This document shows positions 1 through 12,060 of a stretch of 64,000 nucleotides of DNA, one piece after another (within the stretch, counting starts at the first letter, position 1; each line of letters opens with the position of its first letter). Below the pieces are notes generated by a model that had not been told where the DNA came from, made no database searches, and saw only the letters and a list, made by a program, of their open reading frames with translations. This DNA is from Epithemia pelagica (lineage: Eukaryota; Bacillariophyta; Bacillariophyceae; Surirellales; Surirellaceae): assembly GCA_946965045.2 (NCBI GenBank), contig OX337239.1, positions 620,001-684,000 of the forward strand, written 5' to 3'. Position numbers and translations under genes: made by a program.

Positions 1-921
1 TTGCAAAGGCCAATAATTGCCAATTGCCAAAGTCCAAAGGAGTCTTTCATCTCTGCTGACTTTCGACCCAAGGATCTTCTTTTTTCGCCTCCGTTGTCTT
101 ATTCCAGCAAAAACAAGTTCGCAAGGTTTGAAAGTGTACATTAGTCGTTAAGATACCCATTGATTTCCCCTGACACAACTACGAAGACTTTCGAAGCCGG
201 GATTGATTCTTTGTTCTCGACGAACAACATCTGGGAAGGACCGGTGGCCGCAGACTTGGTCCATTGCGAACTTCCGTTGCATTATTGCAGAGTCTCGTGA
301 TTTTGCTCTTTGTAGTTGGGGTTAGCCTAAGGATATGTGAACGAATGGATGCGTAGGGAATCTTTGTGCACATCCGGCCAGTATGATTTGTGTGGTGGCA
401 CTTCAGCACCACTTCAGTTGTTGCGACCAACGTTTCTAAATCATGGGATTTGAATTGTTGGAGAGCCAATGTTTCACGATCTGGGTCGGTGTTGAAACAA
501 CAAAACTTCCAAAATCATGTCGATTAGGGTAATAGGTGTATTGAAAATCATGTCTGCTAGAAGTTAGGAGTAGAATCCGTAAAGTGCCATCAGTGTCTTC
601 TCGAGTGCGTTCGGGCTCTTCTTTGACCCCGTTCTACCGTAAATACGGTAGTCTGTGTTTCGTGGATAAGAAGGGATCTACCCGTTGCGCTGCCTACCTC
701 TACGACGGTAGAGCATCTTTCTATGCTGCTAGAGGTATGCTAGCTGATGACCGGCCTGCCATTGACTCTTGTAGTCACGAATTTGCCTTTTGCCTCCACG
801 TGGCAGGAATCTTCTGTCGGTTGAATCGCTGTTCAACCGTCAAGGCTTAATTGATAGTCGCATTTGTAGAACTCGCTTTCCTCTCCATCTCAATCGCCCT
901 CCTCGGACTCGGACCTCCTAC
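1..921. other. Gene-poor stretch, nothing recognised
   Basis: Short open frames exist (for example 584-850 +), but none shows a domain, signal peptide or paralog elsewhere in the window. It ends at the left copy of a putative target-site duplication. Confidence 0.5.
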
Positions 922-929
922 CTCGTCTC

Positions 930-2100
930 GAGGGGAGTGAAATGACAGACTTTCATGACAGACTTTCATGACAGACTTTCGGATAAACTTTCAACTCTAG
1001 AGGGAATTTCGGCCCAACGAGATTCACTCTATACATTTTCCCGAAGTAAAAAACTAAGATGAATTGCCCCTCATCCCTCACATGGACCGACCGATCAATG
1101 AGATGCTCAATCTCAAGATATGCAAACTATCCTCACACACACCATGGCGAGGAGGCTCTAACACAACAGCAATCAACCCGCCTCCTCTACTTGTATGAAC
1201 ATGACTAATTGAGTGTGAGCATGTACTAGTTAGCTTTGTACATACTTGTATGTGTCATACTCGTAGGCAATCGTTTCGTCCATCCATCCTCGTTCACCAT
1301 CCTGTCTTTTGCCTGCATCGATCCATTTGTCTTTGTCTTTGTTTATTGTTGTTTCACCATCCAGTAAGAGTGTCAAGATTCGATAAGGTGCTCTCGTTTA
1401 CGGCGTCCACTCCTTCTTCCACTCGAACTGTGTTATCGGAAGCAGCCGAATGGTGCTGTTGCCATGCCGTCATCGCCGATTGTTTTGCCGTTGGGCAGAA
1501 ACGAGGAGTTGATTGTTGAGTATGTTGTTCTTGTGGTTGTAGCCGCATGTTGTTGTTGTCGCTGTCGTTGTTGTAGCCGCATGTTGTTGTTGTCGCTGTC
1601 GTTGTCGACGCTTGCTGTCTTGTCGCATGTCGTTGCTGCAGTCGCCGCATGTCGTTGTTGCTTCTTGTTGTCATTGGCGGGCACAGTCTCGTGCACTGGG
1701 TTCGGTGACAGCGAGTAGTTGATTGTTGCGTGCGGGTTGTTTTTGTTGTTGTTGCCGAGTGTTGTCATTGTTCGTTGTTCGTTGGCAGCGAGAAATTGGT
1801 AGGTGATTGTTTGCTGCTTCCTTGGCGTGGTTGGTTCCATCATTGTTGGGTCCAAACGAGCAGTCTGATTACGGGAAATCAAGACACTAAAAGGCAATAT
1901 TCTCTCTATCATGTGTAGATATGATGTTGGTTGGGAACATTTTTTTGTATTGTAAATAGAAGATACTACAAAAATAAAAAGTTTTCCCGAATGTCTGTCA
2001 AAAAGCTACCTGAAACTCCGAATGTCTGTCAAAAAGCTACCTGAAACTCCGATTGTCTGTCAAACAACTACCCCGAAAGTCTGTCATTTCGCTATTCCCC
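930..2100. mobile_element. Non-autonomous terminal-inverted-repeat element
   Basis: The left end contains GAAATGACAGACTTTC at about 939-954 and the right end holds its reverse complement near 2074-2090; both outer edges carry a GGGG run. The element is flanked by CTCGTCTC at 922-929 and 2101-2108, extendable to nine bases with a preceding C, which is a target-site duplication of hAT or Mutator size. Subterminal repeats fit transposase binding sites: ATGACAGACTTTC three times in tandem (942-980) and a 31-bp unit containing GTCTGTC repeated at 1988, 2019 and 2050 with a further site at 2074. The interior has only simple-repeat-driven frames and no recognisable transposase, so it would need help in trans. 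The superfamily is inferred from duplication length only. Confidence 0.75.
1537..1604 (+). repeat. 34-bp tandem repeat, two copies
   Basis: Two essentially identical 34-base units (1537-1570 and 1571-1604) lie in a TTG/CTG-rich tract inside the inverted-repeat element. The tract makes long open frames on both strands that have no support as genes. Confidence 0.8.
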
Positions 2101-2424
2101 CTCGTCTCCATGCCCGTGTGGCAATGATGACGAAAACAATTGATTAATCACAGAAGAGTGGGCGAAAACGAACAAACTTGCTCCTGTTGCAGCGTTCTCG
2201 ACAGAGGTTCCTGATTTCCCCGTGGATCATTGGATATGTTCTAGTCTGCATGAGCTCAATCGCAAAATCTGAAGCTGTTTGAGTGTTTCTCTTGTGAAGA
2301 ATTTATTGCGCAAAAGGGTTTTGAAACACTCTTCTTCACTGAAACAAGGTCGCGCCGAACAATAGTTTTCATATAGTGGAGTGAGAACGAGTGCAAAAGA
2401 AAAACAAATTGATTTTTAGCCAGC

Positions 2425-4797
2425 ATGGCTTGGCCTACACCCATTGCTGAGACATCGGTGGTCCAGCAAAAAACTTGTAAGAAAACACAGAGACTGTCAA
2501 GTCTTTATCATTGTTGTGGAGACTCATGATATAATCCTTTCTCTTGTGCTTTCGTGCCTCGGTTATTAAAATGCTGTTTCTGCAAACAATTCAGTGGCAA
2601 TTGTTCCCAAAGTTTTGGCCATGCTGTCCTTTCTTTGTTCCTTGTACATTGTCGCCGATGTTTGGAGATTACCAAAACCGAAACGAAAAGTCTATCATCG
2701 AATTTTGCTCGGCATGAGTGCCAGTGATTGTACATCGTCCTTGGCGTGGTTCTTTACGACCTGTAAGTTGCTGCGGTGGGTCGTCTTTTGTTCGATCCGA
2801 TAGTTCTATATACATGCCTCCCTCCTACTGCCTTTATCTGGCGTACACTCAATCACTGTTGGGTTTCTTGTTTGCAAATGCCATGGTACTACACAGGGCC
2901 GATTCCACCCGAAGTCTTGCCCGTTTGGGGTGCCAAGGGTACACAAACCACGTGCTCGGTGCAAGGCTTCTTTGCCCAGACGAGCATTGCGACTGTATTG
3001 TACTCGGGATCTTTGTCCTTTTACTACTACCTCGTGATTCGATGCGGATGGACTCAATCTCGTTGGGATCAATCGAGGATTGAATGGCTAATGCACATTG
3101 TTGCCTTGGTCTTTGCCATTGGAACATCGTCCGTGTCGGTTGGCATGGGGTTGATGAATCCAATTGGATGGGATTGTTGGATCGCCAGTGTGCCCATTGA
3201 ATGTCAAGAGTCGTGGCTGAATGGCGGCAAAACCGATTGTGAACGAGGGGACAATGCGAATTTGTATCAGTGGCTCTTCTTCTACATTCCACTGTGGATA
3301 ACGATTTTTGGAGTCACCGCGATAATGATGTCCATTGTACACAAGGTATGGGTTCAAGAACGTCGCAATAAAGTTTGGAGACGAAAATCCGTGGGCATGA
3401 CCTCTCGGTCCTTTCGAAAAACCTTGGGACGATCGACAAGCGGGTCCAACGCGGCGGCTGCTCAATATCTTCGTGGCGGACGAGTCGAAGAAGTGGTTTG
3501 GCAATCCTTGTTCTATGTCGGTGGATTTTACTTTGCCTGGACGTTTCCCACCATTTTGCGCATCACGGAAGTTGCCGGTGATGTGGTGTATTATCACTGG
3601 GTCCAGTTGTCGGCCACCTTTATTCCCACACAGGGAATTTGGAATTTGTTTGTCTACCTACGACCTCAATATCAACGCATCAAAACGCAACGACGACGAC
3701 GCGAACAACAAAAACAGCATCAACAAGAATTGGAATCGCAACGCAAGAGTGCAATGGAACAGGAAGAGGTCCTCCAGACAAATTCAGGCCATGGAGAATC
3801 TAACGGTATTGCCAAAGATATGACAGACAATGGTGTACGGCTTTCATCGAGGACCATTGGTGCTGTTGCGTGTGGTACTGCGGCCAAATGTACCGTGACA
3901 ACGACCGATCTTTCCGAGAATGACGCAGATGAAGATGATATGCGGTCTCCAATGTTTCTTGGAGATTTGTCTGATACAGAACAGGATCAAGTAATGGATA
4001 CCATAGACGACGACGATGCAGGTCGGCACAAGCATGAAATCGTGGACGAAGAGGTTCCCAAATCAGCGTTGACAGCAGCACGTGTTTCCTTTGCCCATGA
4101 AAAAGGTACCATGGTGAATGAAAATACTACGAACAGCACGAGTCTCCCAGCTTCGATGGTCGCGCCGCCATCGCCATTGGCAATGGCGTCTAGCAATCAC
4201 GTCCATGGCCATCAGGACAGTGGAAGAAGCACTGTCGCAGACCCGAATGGCGATGTCAGTAGCAGTACGCCACGACGAGGACGATTGAGTACGAGTAGCC
4301 ACCGACGTCGTTTGTTCCGTCGGAATCCGGACCGATCCACAACTTCCAATGGCGCACTCTCTCAAAACTCCTCATCGGCCGCCATCTCCAAATCAGCCTT
4401 GTCGTGGATGACTCATTGGGTTCAAGGAGCTGTTCGCGACATGGGCAATGCCATCCGTAAGGGTGATGCTGGTGATGGTGGTAGATTGTTTGCGGTCCAT
4501 CCTGGGAGTGGTCGGAGCATGGGAGGCCGACGAGGACCGCGAATGGTTAATGGTGTGTTTCATTCCAATGTGGAGAGTAGCAGTGCCCACGTGGAGGATG
4601 GAACGAACAATCAGGAAGAAGACGAAGTCATCTCCGTTAGAGCGGCTGCGGCATCGGTGGCCGCTGCCGTATCGGAGGAGGAAGAAGAAGGAGAAGAAGA
4701 AAAGTTGGAAGACTTGGAGGACATGGGTGTTCCAAGTTTTTGGGAACCGTCGTCGCTCGCACCATCGCAAAACACGGCCACTCCGACAGGAACATGA
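2425..4797 (+). CDS. Diatom GPCR-like seven-transmembrane protein with long cytoplasmic tail
   Basis: Predicted three exons: 2425-2476, 2595-2762 and 2897-4797, giving about 706 residues. Introns 2477-2594 (donor GTAAGA) and 2763-2896 (donor GTAAGT) both end in AG. The splices restore a continuous first half: AIVPKVLAMLSFL in TM1, a following FFTTWPIP segment, then several hydrophobic helices and QGIWNLFVYLRP at the last helix. This pattern matches the cAMP-receptor/family-2-like 7TM proteins that are abundant in diatom genomes. Paired cysteines in the extracellular loops (CSVQGFF; CQES..CERG) fit a receptor. The C-terminal ~350 residues are hydrophilic, rich in Ser, Thr, Asp and Arg, and end in an acidic stretch, which suggests regulation by phosphorylation. 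Ligand and G-protein coupling are unknown. The first exon encodes only 17 residues; the ATG at 2425 was chosen because it splices in frame. Confidence 0.8.
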
Positions 4798-5885
4798 GTT
4801 GAGCATTGCGAGTGGGTTTGCAATGTGTGATGATCCATTTCTTCTCTGGTCTATGGTATCGTCTCGGCATTGCCGTGATGAATTCCTGAGGGCCTATCGC
4901 TGAGATGGCAATCCATTCACGGTGCCATGTAGCTTTCGTCGAAGGGGAAGTGGTCCCGAATATCGGGTCGCCCAACAAGCCACGGTGCCATGGAACGGAC
5001 CACCCAAGAAGCCAATCCTTGGCGTATTGTCTGGATTTCGGATGAATGAACAATGAATGAATGTCATGTCGATTCCCTTTTTTGTTGTTGTGAACGTGGG
5101 AGTTTCCATTGTGTTTTGCGTTGTTATGGTTGCAATGGATCCAAGCACGATTTTCTCGTAGTGGTGTATTTGTGATGGATGGGATCTCCAGTTTTTGTTT
5201 GTACAAAGAAAACGTGCAAGTTTTGGGAGTGGCAAGGACCGAATGGAATCGAGGCTGTAGGATGATACCGAGAGAACACTCTCCAACGACGAATGCCATC
5301 TGACTACAGGTGTCGAATGTTGCTAGGTAATGTGTTGTCACTCTTTAGTTGTGTTTATTTTTGTGCTGTTGGAGTATGATTGTGTCGGCATCATTTGGAA
5401 CGGTTTTGTTGTTGTCCAAAAGAATGTTCGAGGAATTTTCGGAGTGCAGGACTTGTAATCGAGTTTTTGTATAGAGAGCGATGCCTCATGCGAGGAATGT
5501 CACCTGACTAATATACCACTGTTAGTTAGCAAATGGGTTGTCATTCTTTCGTTGTATGGTCATTCTTTAGTTGTAGGTTATGCTTGTGTTGGGCCATGGG
5601 GAGTGTCACAATTCGGAATGAGTGTTCCCGATTGGAAACGAAACCTTGAATGTCATCCATTTCAAAATGAGACAAACGTATTCAAACCCTCGTGTGACAC
5701 TATATCATCGCAGAGGTTGTGTCTCGAACAATCCCCTTCAATGATCCAATCATTACAGGGTGGATCCAGGCCCCAACGCATCGACCAGTTCGTCCATCAC
5801 TCACGCGAGTAGGGAACCAAAGCGTGTGATTCTCCTTTGGTGTGTGTGTGTCGGTCGACCTGCCTTGTGTGCACTTCTTTTTCTT
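4798..5885. other. Intergenic, nothing firm
   Basis: No convincing gene. Two loosely similar T-rich stretches with ATTCTTTAGTTGT-type wording occur near 5335-5390 and 5540-5600, perhaps an old local duplication. The minus-strand frame 4637-5341 overlaps the receptor tail and lacks any domain. Confidence 0.45.
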
Positions 5886-6386
5886 TTAGACTACCACAGT
5901 GGTACATGTCGAGGGACGGCACATGATCCTCCTGGTGTGGGGATCGGACCGTGGCCCACATCGACCACCAGTCGTAGTCGAAGTACGAGCACAGACGTGC
6001 CGCCATTCCTCTTCCTCGGCGGCTGATTCATGTTTCTGAAAGGAGTATTCGGCCCGTTGGTCCTGCGCTCGATCCCACCACGATCCATGTCGGGCCACGG
6101 CATATTCCACAGCCGCATCGTCCGTTTCTTCTTCTTCGGTGTCGTTGTTGTTGTTGTTGTTGGTTTCGATAGGATGATTGTGATTGTGGACCAAGGCTAC
6201 CAGAGGCCGTGATTTGGAAATGTGTGTCCGGCTCTCCGTCAGACTTTGTCGTGGTGGTGGCAGATTCCATGCCGTGGGAGAGGCTGCGTCCACGACGAGA
6301 ACAACCAGGGAAAGCGTCATTAGTAGTGCCAGGAGGAGAGAACAAAACGAAGGAACTGGCGTTCGAGTAGGATTCGTCGACGACAT
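5886..6386 (-). CDS. Small putative secreted protein
   Basis: An uninterrupted minus-strand frame of 166 residues from the ATG at 6386; another ATG lies eight codons upstream at 6410. The N-terminus is a good signal peptide: a short polar start, the hydrophobic core LLLALLMTLSLVVLVVDA and a plausible cut after VDA. The mature part has an Asn run, an acidic run and a short Cys-containing tail, with no known domain. Loss of open frame on the other strand over the signal region supports it modestly. It could be the first exon of a longer gene or a chance frame, since the C-terminal 40 residues look compositionally odd. Confidence 0.4.
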   Translation of the reverse strand: MSSTNPTRTPVPSFCSLLLALLMTLSLVVLVVDAASPTAWNLPPPRQSLTESRTHISKSRPLVALVHNHNHPIETNNNNNNDTEEEETDDAAVEYAVARHGSWWDRAQDQRAEYSFQKHESAAEEEEWRHVCARTSTTTGGRCGPRSDPHTRRIMCRPSTCTTVVV

Positions 6387-7020
6387 GTTGTGAGGATGGT
6401 GTTGCGCCATTGCCAATTCTCAAGTGCACAGGAGAAGAACTGCAAGAACGTTGTGTTGTTGGTGCAATACTGCGTGCACAGAATATTTATGGTGAACGGA
6501 GATTGATTACACTGACTTGTGATGGTGATGACTGATGACATGGAAAGCGGTGTTGGCAAGCAGAGACTGGTTTCTTGGCCATCTCTTTTCCACTATTGTC
6601 TCCAAGCCAAAGACACTGTGTCGTTGTTGCATCTCGAATATTGCGTGGACGATCGGTTCGAACGTCGTACTTGAATGACGTGGCCAACCGATGGGTGTCG
6701 TTTTCCCCCAAGGAAGTTTGATCTTGGTCTTGATCGTGCTCTCTTGTGAGGCGACCAATTGGTCGCGGATCAGTCCACAATGACCTCGCGATGGGCACCA
6801 TGGCGCAAGAATGACCCTCCCCATCCATTGCAGTCTTGAGAGATTCGCTAAAGACGCATGACAAAACCAAGAACAACCTATTCAATTCAAGAGATCAAAT
6901 CCCAATACAGCAGAATCATACGCACAGAGTTTGGTGTGGTCCAAGTAGCTGTCCAGCAATCCGCACTCGAATACAAGAATAGCTTCTTGTGGTTGTTTTT
7001 TTCTTGTACACAAACGAACG

Positions 7021-8957
7021 ATGCAGTCGCGAACGACGGCCCGCAAACAAGCGGCTCCAGCCTTGCGTCGCAACAAGAAAAAGAGTGGAATGCGAATAAC
7101 ACCGCAATTGCAAATGATTGCCTTGGTGGTGGGTGGCTTTATGTTCGTTGGTCTGTTGGGATTGCTCTATGAGTTTTCGCAAACCACCACCACCACCAAC
7201 GACTCGTCGTCGGGCAACGGAGACAAGGAAGTCAACGAAAAACATGGGGACAAGGACTATTTGACTCCGGTTGTTCCCGTCCTTCCCATTTTTTCGCCCG
7301 TCCCCGGTGGCCCCGAGGCGGCCAAAGTCTTGAGGGAGGATACCATTCATCATCACCAGGCCACCATGGGTGGGGTCATTAGTATTTTGCAAAACTTTTT
7401 GAACCAATTGCATCAACACAATCGGGCCTTGGCGGCCCAAAAGCACGTGACGGAAAAGACGGTCATTAACGACTTTGTCCAATTGGTCCAGACGGAATTG
7501 CAACCCTTTGAAGATGCCTATCGAGACGAAACCATTTTCCCCGTTCGGGACGACGACAGCATCTTTTTGTCCCTGGCGGCCTATCGGGAACATTTGTTGG
7601 CCGATACACTGCGCTATGCCTTTTCGCATGCCAAACATCCCGAAAAACTCTACGTCGGTGCCGTTGTTCAAAATTGTTTTGGCAAAGTGGGAGACGATGG
7701 CGTCACGATTGACACGTCCGGGTTGCCCTGTCGCACCGGTCACGTCGTGGTGGGCAAGGACCAGAATGGCCACGATACGACCAAAGTGTCGGATGCGCCG
7801 GTGGATCCCAATGGCATTGCCGATTTTTGTGCCCTGCCCGACTATCAACAGTATTGCGCCAATGGACAAGTTCGAGCCTTGTATGTGCACGAATCGGAAA
7901 GTCAAGGACCGGCCATGGCCCGATACTATGCCTCCAAATTGTGGGGTGGCGAAACCTACTTTGTCCAATGCGACTCGCACTTGCAATTTGCCGAGCACTG
8001 GGATGCCAAGTATATTCAAGAATTGCAAGCGACACGAAATTATCCCAAATCCGTCCTGAGTTCCTACCCACCGGGGTTCCAAGAAGGAACTTCGGATGGG
8101 ACGGTCCATGAATCCATGGGAGCTCGCTTGTGTAGTTGTTCCACCAACGCTTTGGATCCCAATCCCATTTTGCGCATCAATGTGGGCCGTGGCTATCGAG
8201 GCGACGAACCTCGTCCCACCCAAATTCCCTTTATTGCCGCCGGCTTTTTCTTTGCCCATTCCACCTTTTTGAAGGACGTACCCTTTGATCCGCTCTTACC
8301 CTGGTGCTTTATGGGAGAAGAAATTGCCCTCTCCATGCGGGCCTGGACGCATGGATGGGATATCTATGCACCCCGCCGCAATCTCATTGCACATCAATAT
8401 CGACCCGGACGGTACGTAGAAACAAACACACAAGAGAGAGAGACTGGAATGCACGCCAGTCTGTGTGTTGGGGGGAGGTTGCGGCCTTTCATTCCTGATG
8501 TGCAACGGCCTCCTTTCTCCTGGATCCATGAGTTTCGTCCATGTTTCGCACTTGCTTACAACTGCCTGTTTCGTCTCTCACACAAGCGCTTTCCTTTTCT
8601 TTTTTGGTGTTGACACACGTGACTGTTGATCGAATCGTTCATCTCTCCCTTAGAATGGGCCTTCCCAAGTTTTGGGAGACGGTGAATCGCTTGTTTCGGG
8701 GTGCCACGGGCTTGAATCAAATTCAACATATCATGATTAATCGCATCAAAAATATGGTGGGCTATCCCGATGCCACCCGAGAAATCATTGCTCGCGATGG
8801 CAATGAAATTATTTTAACCGACATTGAACACTATGGGTTGGGTACGGAACGAAGCTGGGAAGACTATATGGAATTTGCCAATTTGCACATTAATGAACAA
8901 CACAATGTCATTGACTGTTCCGCAATTTCATGGTGTAATCATGGTACCAAAGATTAA
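7021..8957 (+). CDS. GT60-type (GlcNAc) glycosyltransferase, type II membrane protein
   Basis: Two exons, 7021-8411 and 8654-8957, joined over a 242-bp intron (donor GTACGT, acceptor CCCTTAG), giving about 564 residues. A basic N-terminus is followed by one membrane helix (about residues 32-50), the arrangement of Golgi enzymes. The catalytic region starts near residue 205 and contains a CDSH motif at about 317-320, the DxD-like metal/nucleotide-sugar site of the family that includes Dictyostelium Skp1 GlcNAc-transferase. A further conserved block with MGEE lies near 428-448. The splice restores RPGR-MGLPKFW, a junction that fits the family's C-terminal part. By family the likely reaction is transfer of GlcNAc from UDP-GlcNAc to hydroxylated protein or a related acceptor; the acceptor here is unknown. 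The membrane anchor argues for the secretory pathway rather than the cytosol. Confidence 0.85.
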
Positions 8958-10106
8958 ACCTAAAACTTGTGTGTTCTGTACCAAACGCTTTCTACATTCC
9001 ACTGACTGGAAAGAGAGAATCGATGGTCTCAAGATATCCACGTGTGTCAATGGTGTGTTTCCAGTTTCTTAGGAATATGCCTCTCTGGGTGAACGTACAC
9101 ATGTCTTTGTCATGGGGTTTCCATACAGATGGACAAATTGGAGGATGGCATGCAACTCTATACACAGAGACTGTTTCGTTGCCTCCCGAACGAGGTCCTC
9201 TTCTTCATCTAGAAGAAACAGCACAGAGATGAATCCAAGCATTTCTAATTATGGTACATTCATTTCTCTCTCGTGTTCTCTCTCTTTTTTTAGTGTTTGT
9301 TTGGGATCCTCTTTGGAGCCGCTGTCTTGAGGGCTTTGGGGTGTTGGGGTCTCTTTTTTGTTTTTCGATTGTGTGAGAATCGTATGGGATGCTGTCCTCG
9401 AAAAGGGCCTCCTCCCGCGTCTCTTTGTAGGCTGGCACGCGATTCTATATAGGAATGAAGTAGTGTCTGTCTGTCGATCACCCAATGGGCGCGCGAAGAA
9501 AGGGAATGGCCGGCTCTTGAGGATTCGATGCGTCAAAAGATTTTTGGATCTTTGCTTTTCTGCACCCATCAACTTCTCCTTTGAAAGAGAGACTTTGTTG
9601 GCAACAGCACTGATGCGTAGTATCGGAACTCTTGGGTCTATGTGCGCAACAGATTAGCGTTTCGGGCGGGTGGAAGCAATTTGACATTGCACAGGGCGAC
9701 GCCGCACAAGAGTCCTTTGACAAGGAGGTTGCGGCGTATCGGACCTTGGAGTCTGTGTGGGTGTGGCATCCCCTGTTTTTGTCCGAGTTTTGGTCTGGCT
9801 GGATCCAGTCCACTATGGAGAATGAACATTCGTCACGAGGATGCCGAGGTTAATGATGATTGTTGTCCGGGAATGAGAATACCAGCAACACGGAGAGGCT
9901 TGCGGTCTGCCATTGATCGTGGATCGCACACAATGAAAAGAATCCTACCAAGACGAGAGCTGCCGCTTACTGGGGGTCTCTTGCTCTGGTAGAAAGAATA
10001 AGTACCTCTCCATTCCACTGTTTTTATCCAGTGATTTCCCTGCCCCTGAGAAAAAGAAAACGAAGAAGGAAGTGTAGCTTTTTGGTCGACTCGAGAGCAA
10101 GCGTAT
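8958..10106. other. Intergenic, nothing recognised
   Basis: Contains pyrimidine-rich tracts (about 9260-9370) and short frames on both strands without domains or paralogs. Confidence 0.5.
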
Positions 10107-10640
10107 CATTTTCTCTTTTTATGAGCTGTTCTCGTTTCTTCTTCCGTTCGTCTCATGACTTCGTAAGATGGAACGAAGAGATGAGACAAACGAAAGAAGA
10201 AATAAGTAAAGCTTTCCATCTAGAGACATGAAAATGTGGAACCAGTGCACTCTCGAAAAATGACGCAACCTGTCGATCGATCGACGATCTATTGGAGCTA
10301 TGATTAGGCATCTCACACGATTTCTCTTGTTTATGAGCTTTTCGCGTATCTTCTTTCGTTTCTCTCATATCTTCTTTAAGATTGAACAAGGACGAGATGA
10401 GCAAAGCAAAAGAAGAAATGAGTGAAGCTTTCCATGAACACGATTACTCGGCATCTCACACTATTTCTCTTTTTTTATGAGCTTTTCGCATATCTTTTCT
10501 CTCATCTCTTCTTTAAGATTGAAGGAAGGCGAGATGAGCAAAACAAATAAAGAAATGAGTGAAGCTTTCCATGAATACGAAAAATGCGGAACCAGTGCCC
10601 TCTCGAAAAATGACACAACCTCTCGATCCATCGACCCTTC
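10107..10640 (+). repeat. Three degenerate tandem units
   Basis: Three related blocks begin near 10107, 10311 and 10452. Each has a T/C-rich half with a TTATGAGCTTTTCGC-like core, then a purine-rich half with GAAATGAGTGAAGCTTTCC. Units one and three also share a GGAACCAGTGC and CTCTCGAAAAATGAC tail that unit two lacks. The two halves partly complement each other, so each unit could fold. No coding content. Confidence 0.7.
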
Positions 10641-10680
10641 ATTTTTTAGCAAATCATTACACAAAAGGTAACAACTCCCT

Positions 10681-11824
10681 CTATTCTTGATTGCATTCCA
10701 ACAAATGGGACTTTTCTGACAATCGCTTGAAAAGAGCCGAGTTCTTGTCGATCAATGACAGAATTTCACAGGAATTTGGGCTAAATCCTGAAATAGTAAG
10801 AATACCATTGGACAGAGCAACCATGCTGTGAATGGATCGTGACACATTTGTTTGGGGAGGAAGTACCCAGACCTTGTCGTGGTTCGTATCCAAAATCTCA
10901 ACTGACCGTGGAAAGGGACCTCCCACGTTAATGAGATCATTGTGCCCACCGGAAACGATCAGACATGATCCAACTCTGACCACAACATGATCAAAACGGG
11001 GCTCGGAAAGTTTCAACTGTTTGTGTTTGGTCCATGACAAACCTGACCAATACACAGATGCGTTCATTTGGCCAGAATCGCTGAGATCTAGATACTCGAC
11101 CGAGATATATGTATAATTCATATATATTATGTCCCCAGCCACCAACGACATGGACGCGCTGACCAATGAGTTCCATTCCAAACTGTTCACGAGCAACCTT
11201 CAAAGGTGGGCCCGAAAAAACTACACGGTTGATGAGTGGTTGTATCCAAAATGTCAACCGAGGACAAGGTAAAATTGACGGAACGTCGTCCACCAACGAC
11301 AAGAATGTACCTTTTGTGAACCGCAACAGCGGAACAACTGGCCCTCGGAGCCGATAGACGGCATTTCAATGTCTTCCACAGTTCGTCTTGTTTCTCATGA
11401 TTGTCCCTCAAAGTAGTACTATTTCTCGTACAGGAAGAAATCAAGTCCACAAGACCAATCCGTTCAATCGTGTCGAAACACTCATGGTTATTGGTTCCTC
11501 CAATCGCTTACACATGGCTGTTACAGACTACGGCAGATAGACTGTACCTTCCTTGATTCAACGGTGGTCCTTCGAGCCAGTGCCTGCCTTGTCCATCCTC
11601 ACCTTTCAACAGAAGCACTGAATTGAGTTTACCGTGCCTACAACGACTACCACCATTTCCTCCTTGGGATTGTTGGGAGGATGCACCACCACCGAGGCAT
11701 GGTCATCCGGAAATCCACCCTCAACTCGATGCCATTCTTCTTCACTCGATATCCATTCGGGTGGTCTGCCTGGGCTTTCCCCCAACACAAGTCCAGAAAA
11801 ACGAGCTTGCTCCAAACAGTCCAT
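10681..11824 (-). pseudogene. Kelch-repeat protein pseudogene
   Basis: Minus-strand remains of a kelch protein whose better preserved paralog lies at 41724-42702. Collinear matches to that paralog occur in order: DDHASVV near 11690, a VLLLKG strand near 11600, AIGG near 11495, KCRLS near 11360, VVGGR near 11310, then HVVGGWG, VEYLDL, SCLIVSGG and VEILDT toward 10850. Lesions include a frame change near 11615, an in-frame TAA where the paralog has Tyr before AIGG (about 11505), and frame changes near 11220 and 11120. The last frame stays open to 10681. An intact protein would fold kelch blades into a propeller, usually for protein binding. With at least four lesions this copy is almost certainly dead. 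Confidence 0.8.
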
Positions 11825-12060
11825 TGTAGTTTTTTATTGTTGTTCTCGGCCTCCTCCTATGTATACAATCTATAATCCCAGAAGAGACAAGAGCCCATCG
11901 TCCACCAAACATCAAACCAAAAGAATCTGGCGTAACACACGAAAACGCCAATCTTCACGAAAAATTGTACTTGTGGGATGATGGCACGGATCTTTACGCG
12001 CGCGACCCACAGTTTGCGTGATACTGTGGATAGTACCAGCCATTCATTTCGGATTTGCAG

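Noticed and set aside
1433-1912. Gln/Asn/Thr-rich minus-strand frame inside the first inverted-repeat element
   Set aside because: Caused by TTG/CTG simple repeats; not a transposase.
4637-5341. Minus-strand open frame of 234 codons downstream of the receptor
   Set aside because: It overlaps the receptor's coding tail, has no domain, and its composition follows the complementary strand's codons.
6916-8259. Minus-strand open frame of 447 codons
   Set aside because: Antisense shadow of the GT60 glycosyltransferase, whose splice and catalytic motif are clear on the other strand.
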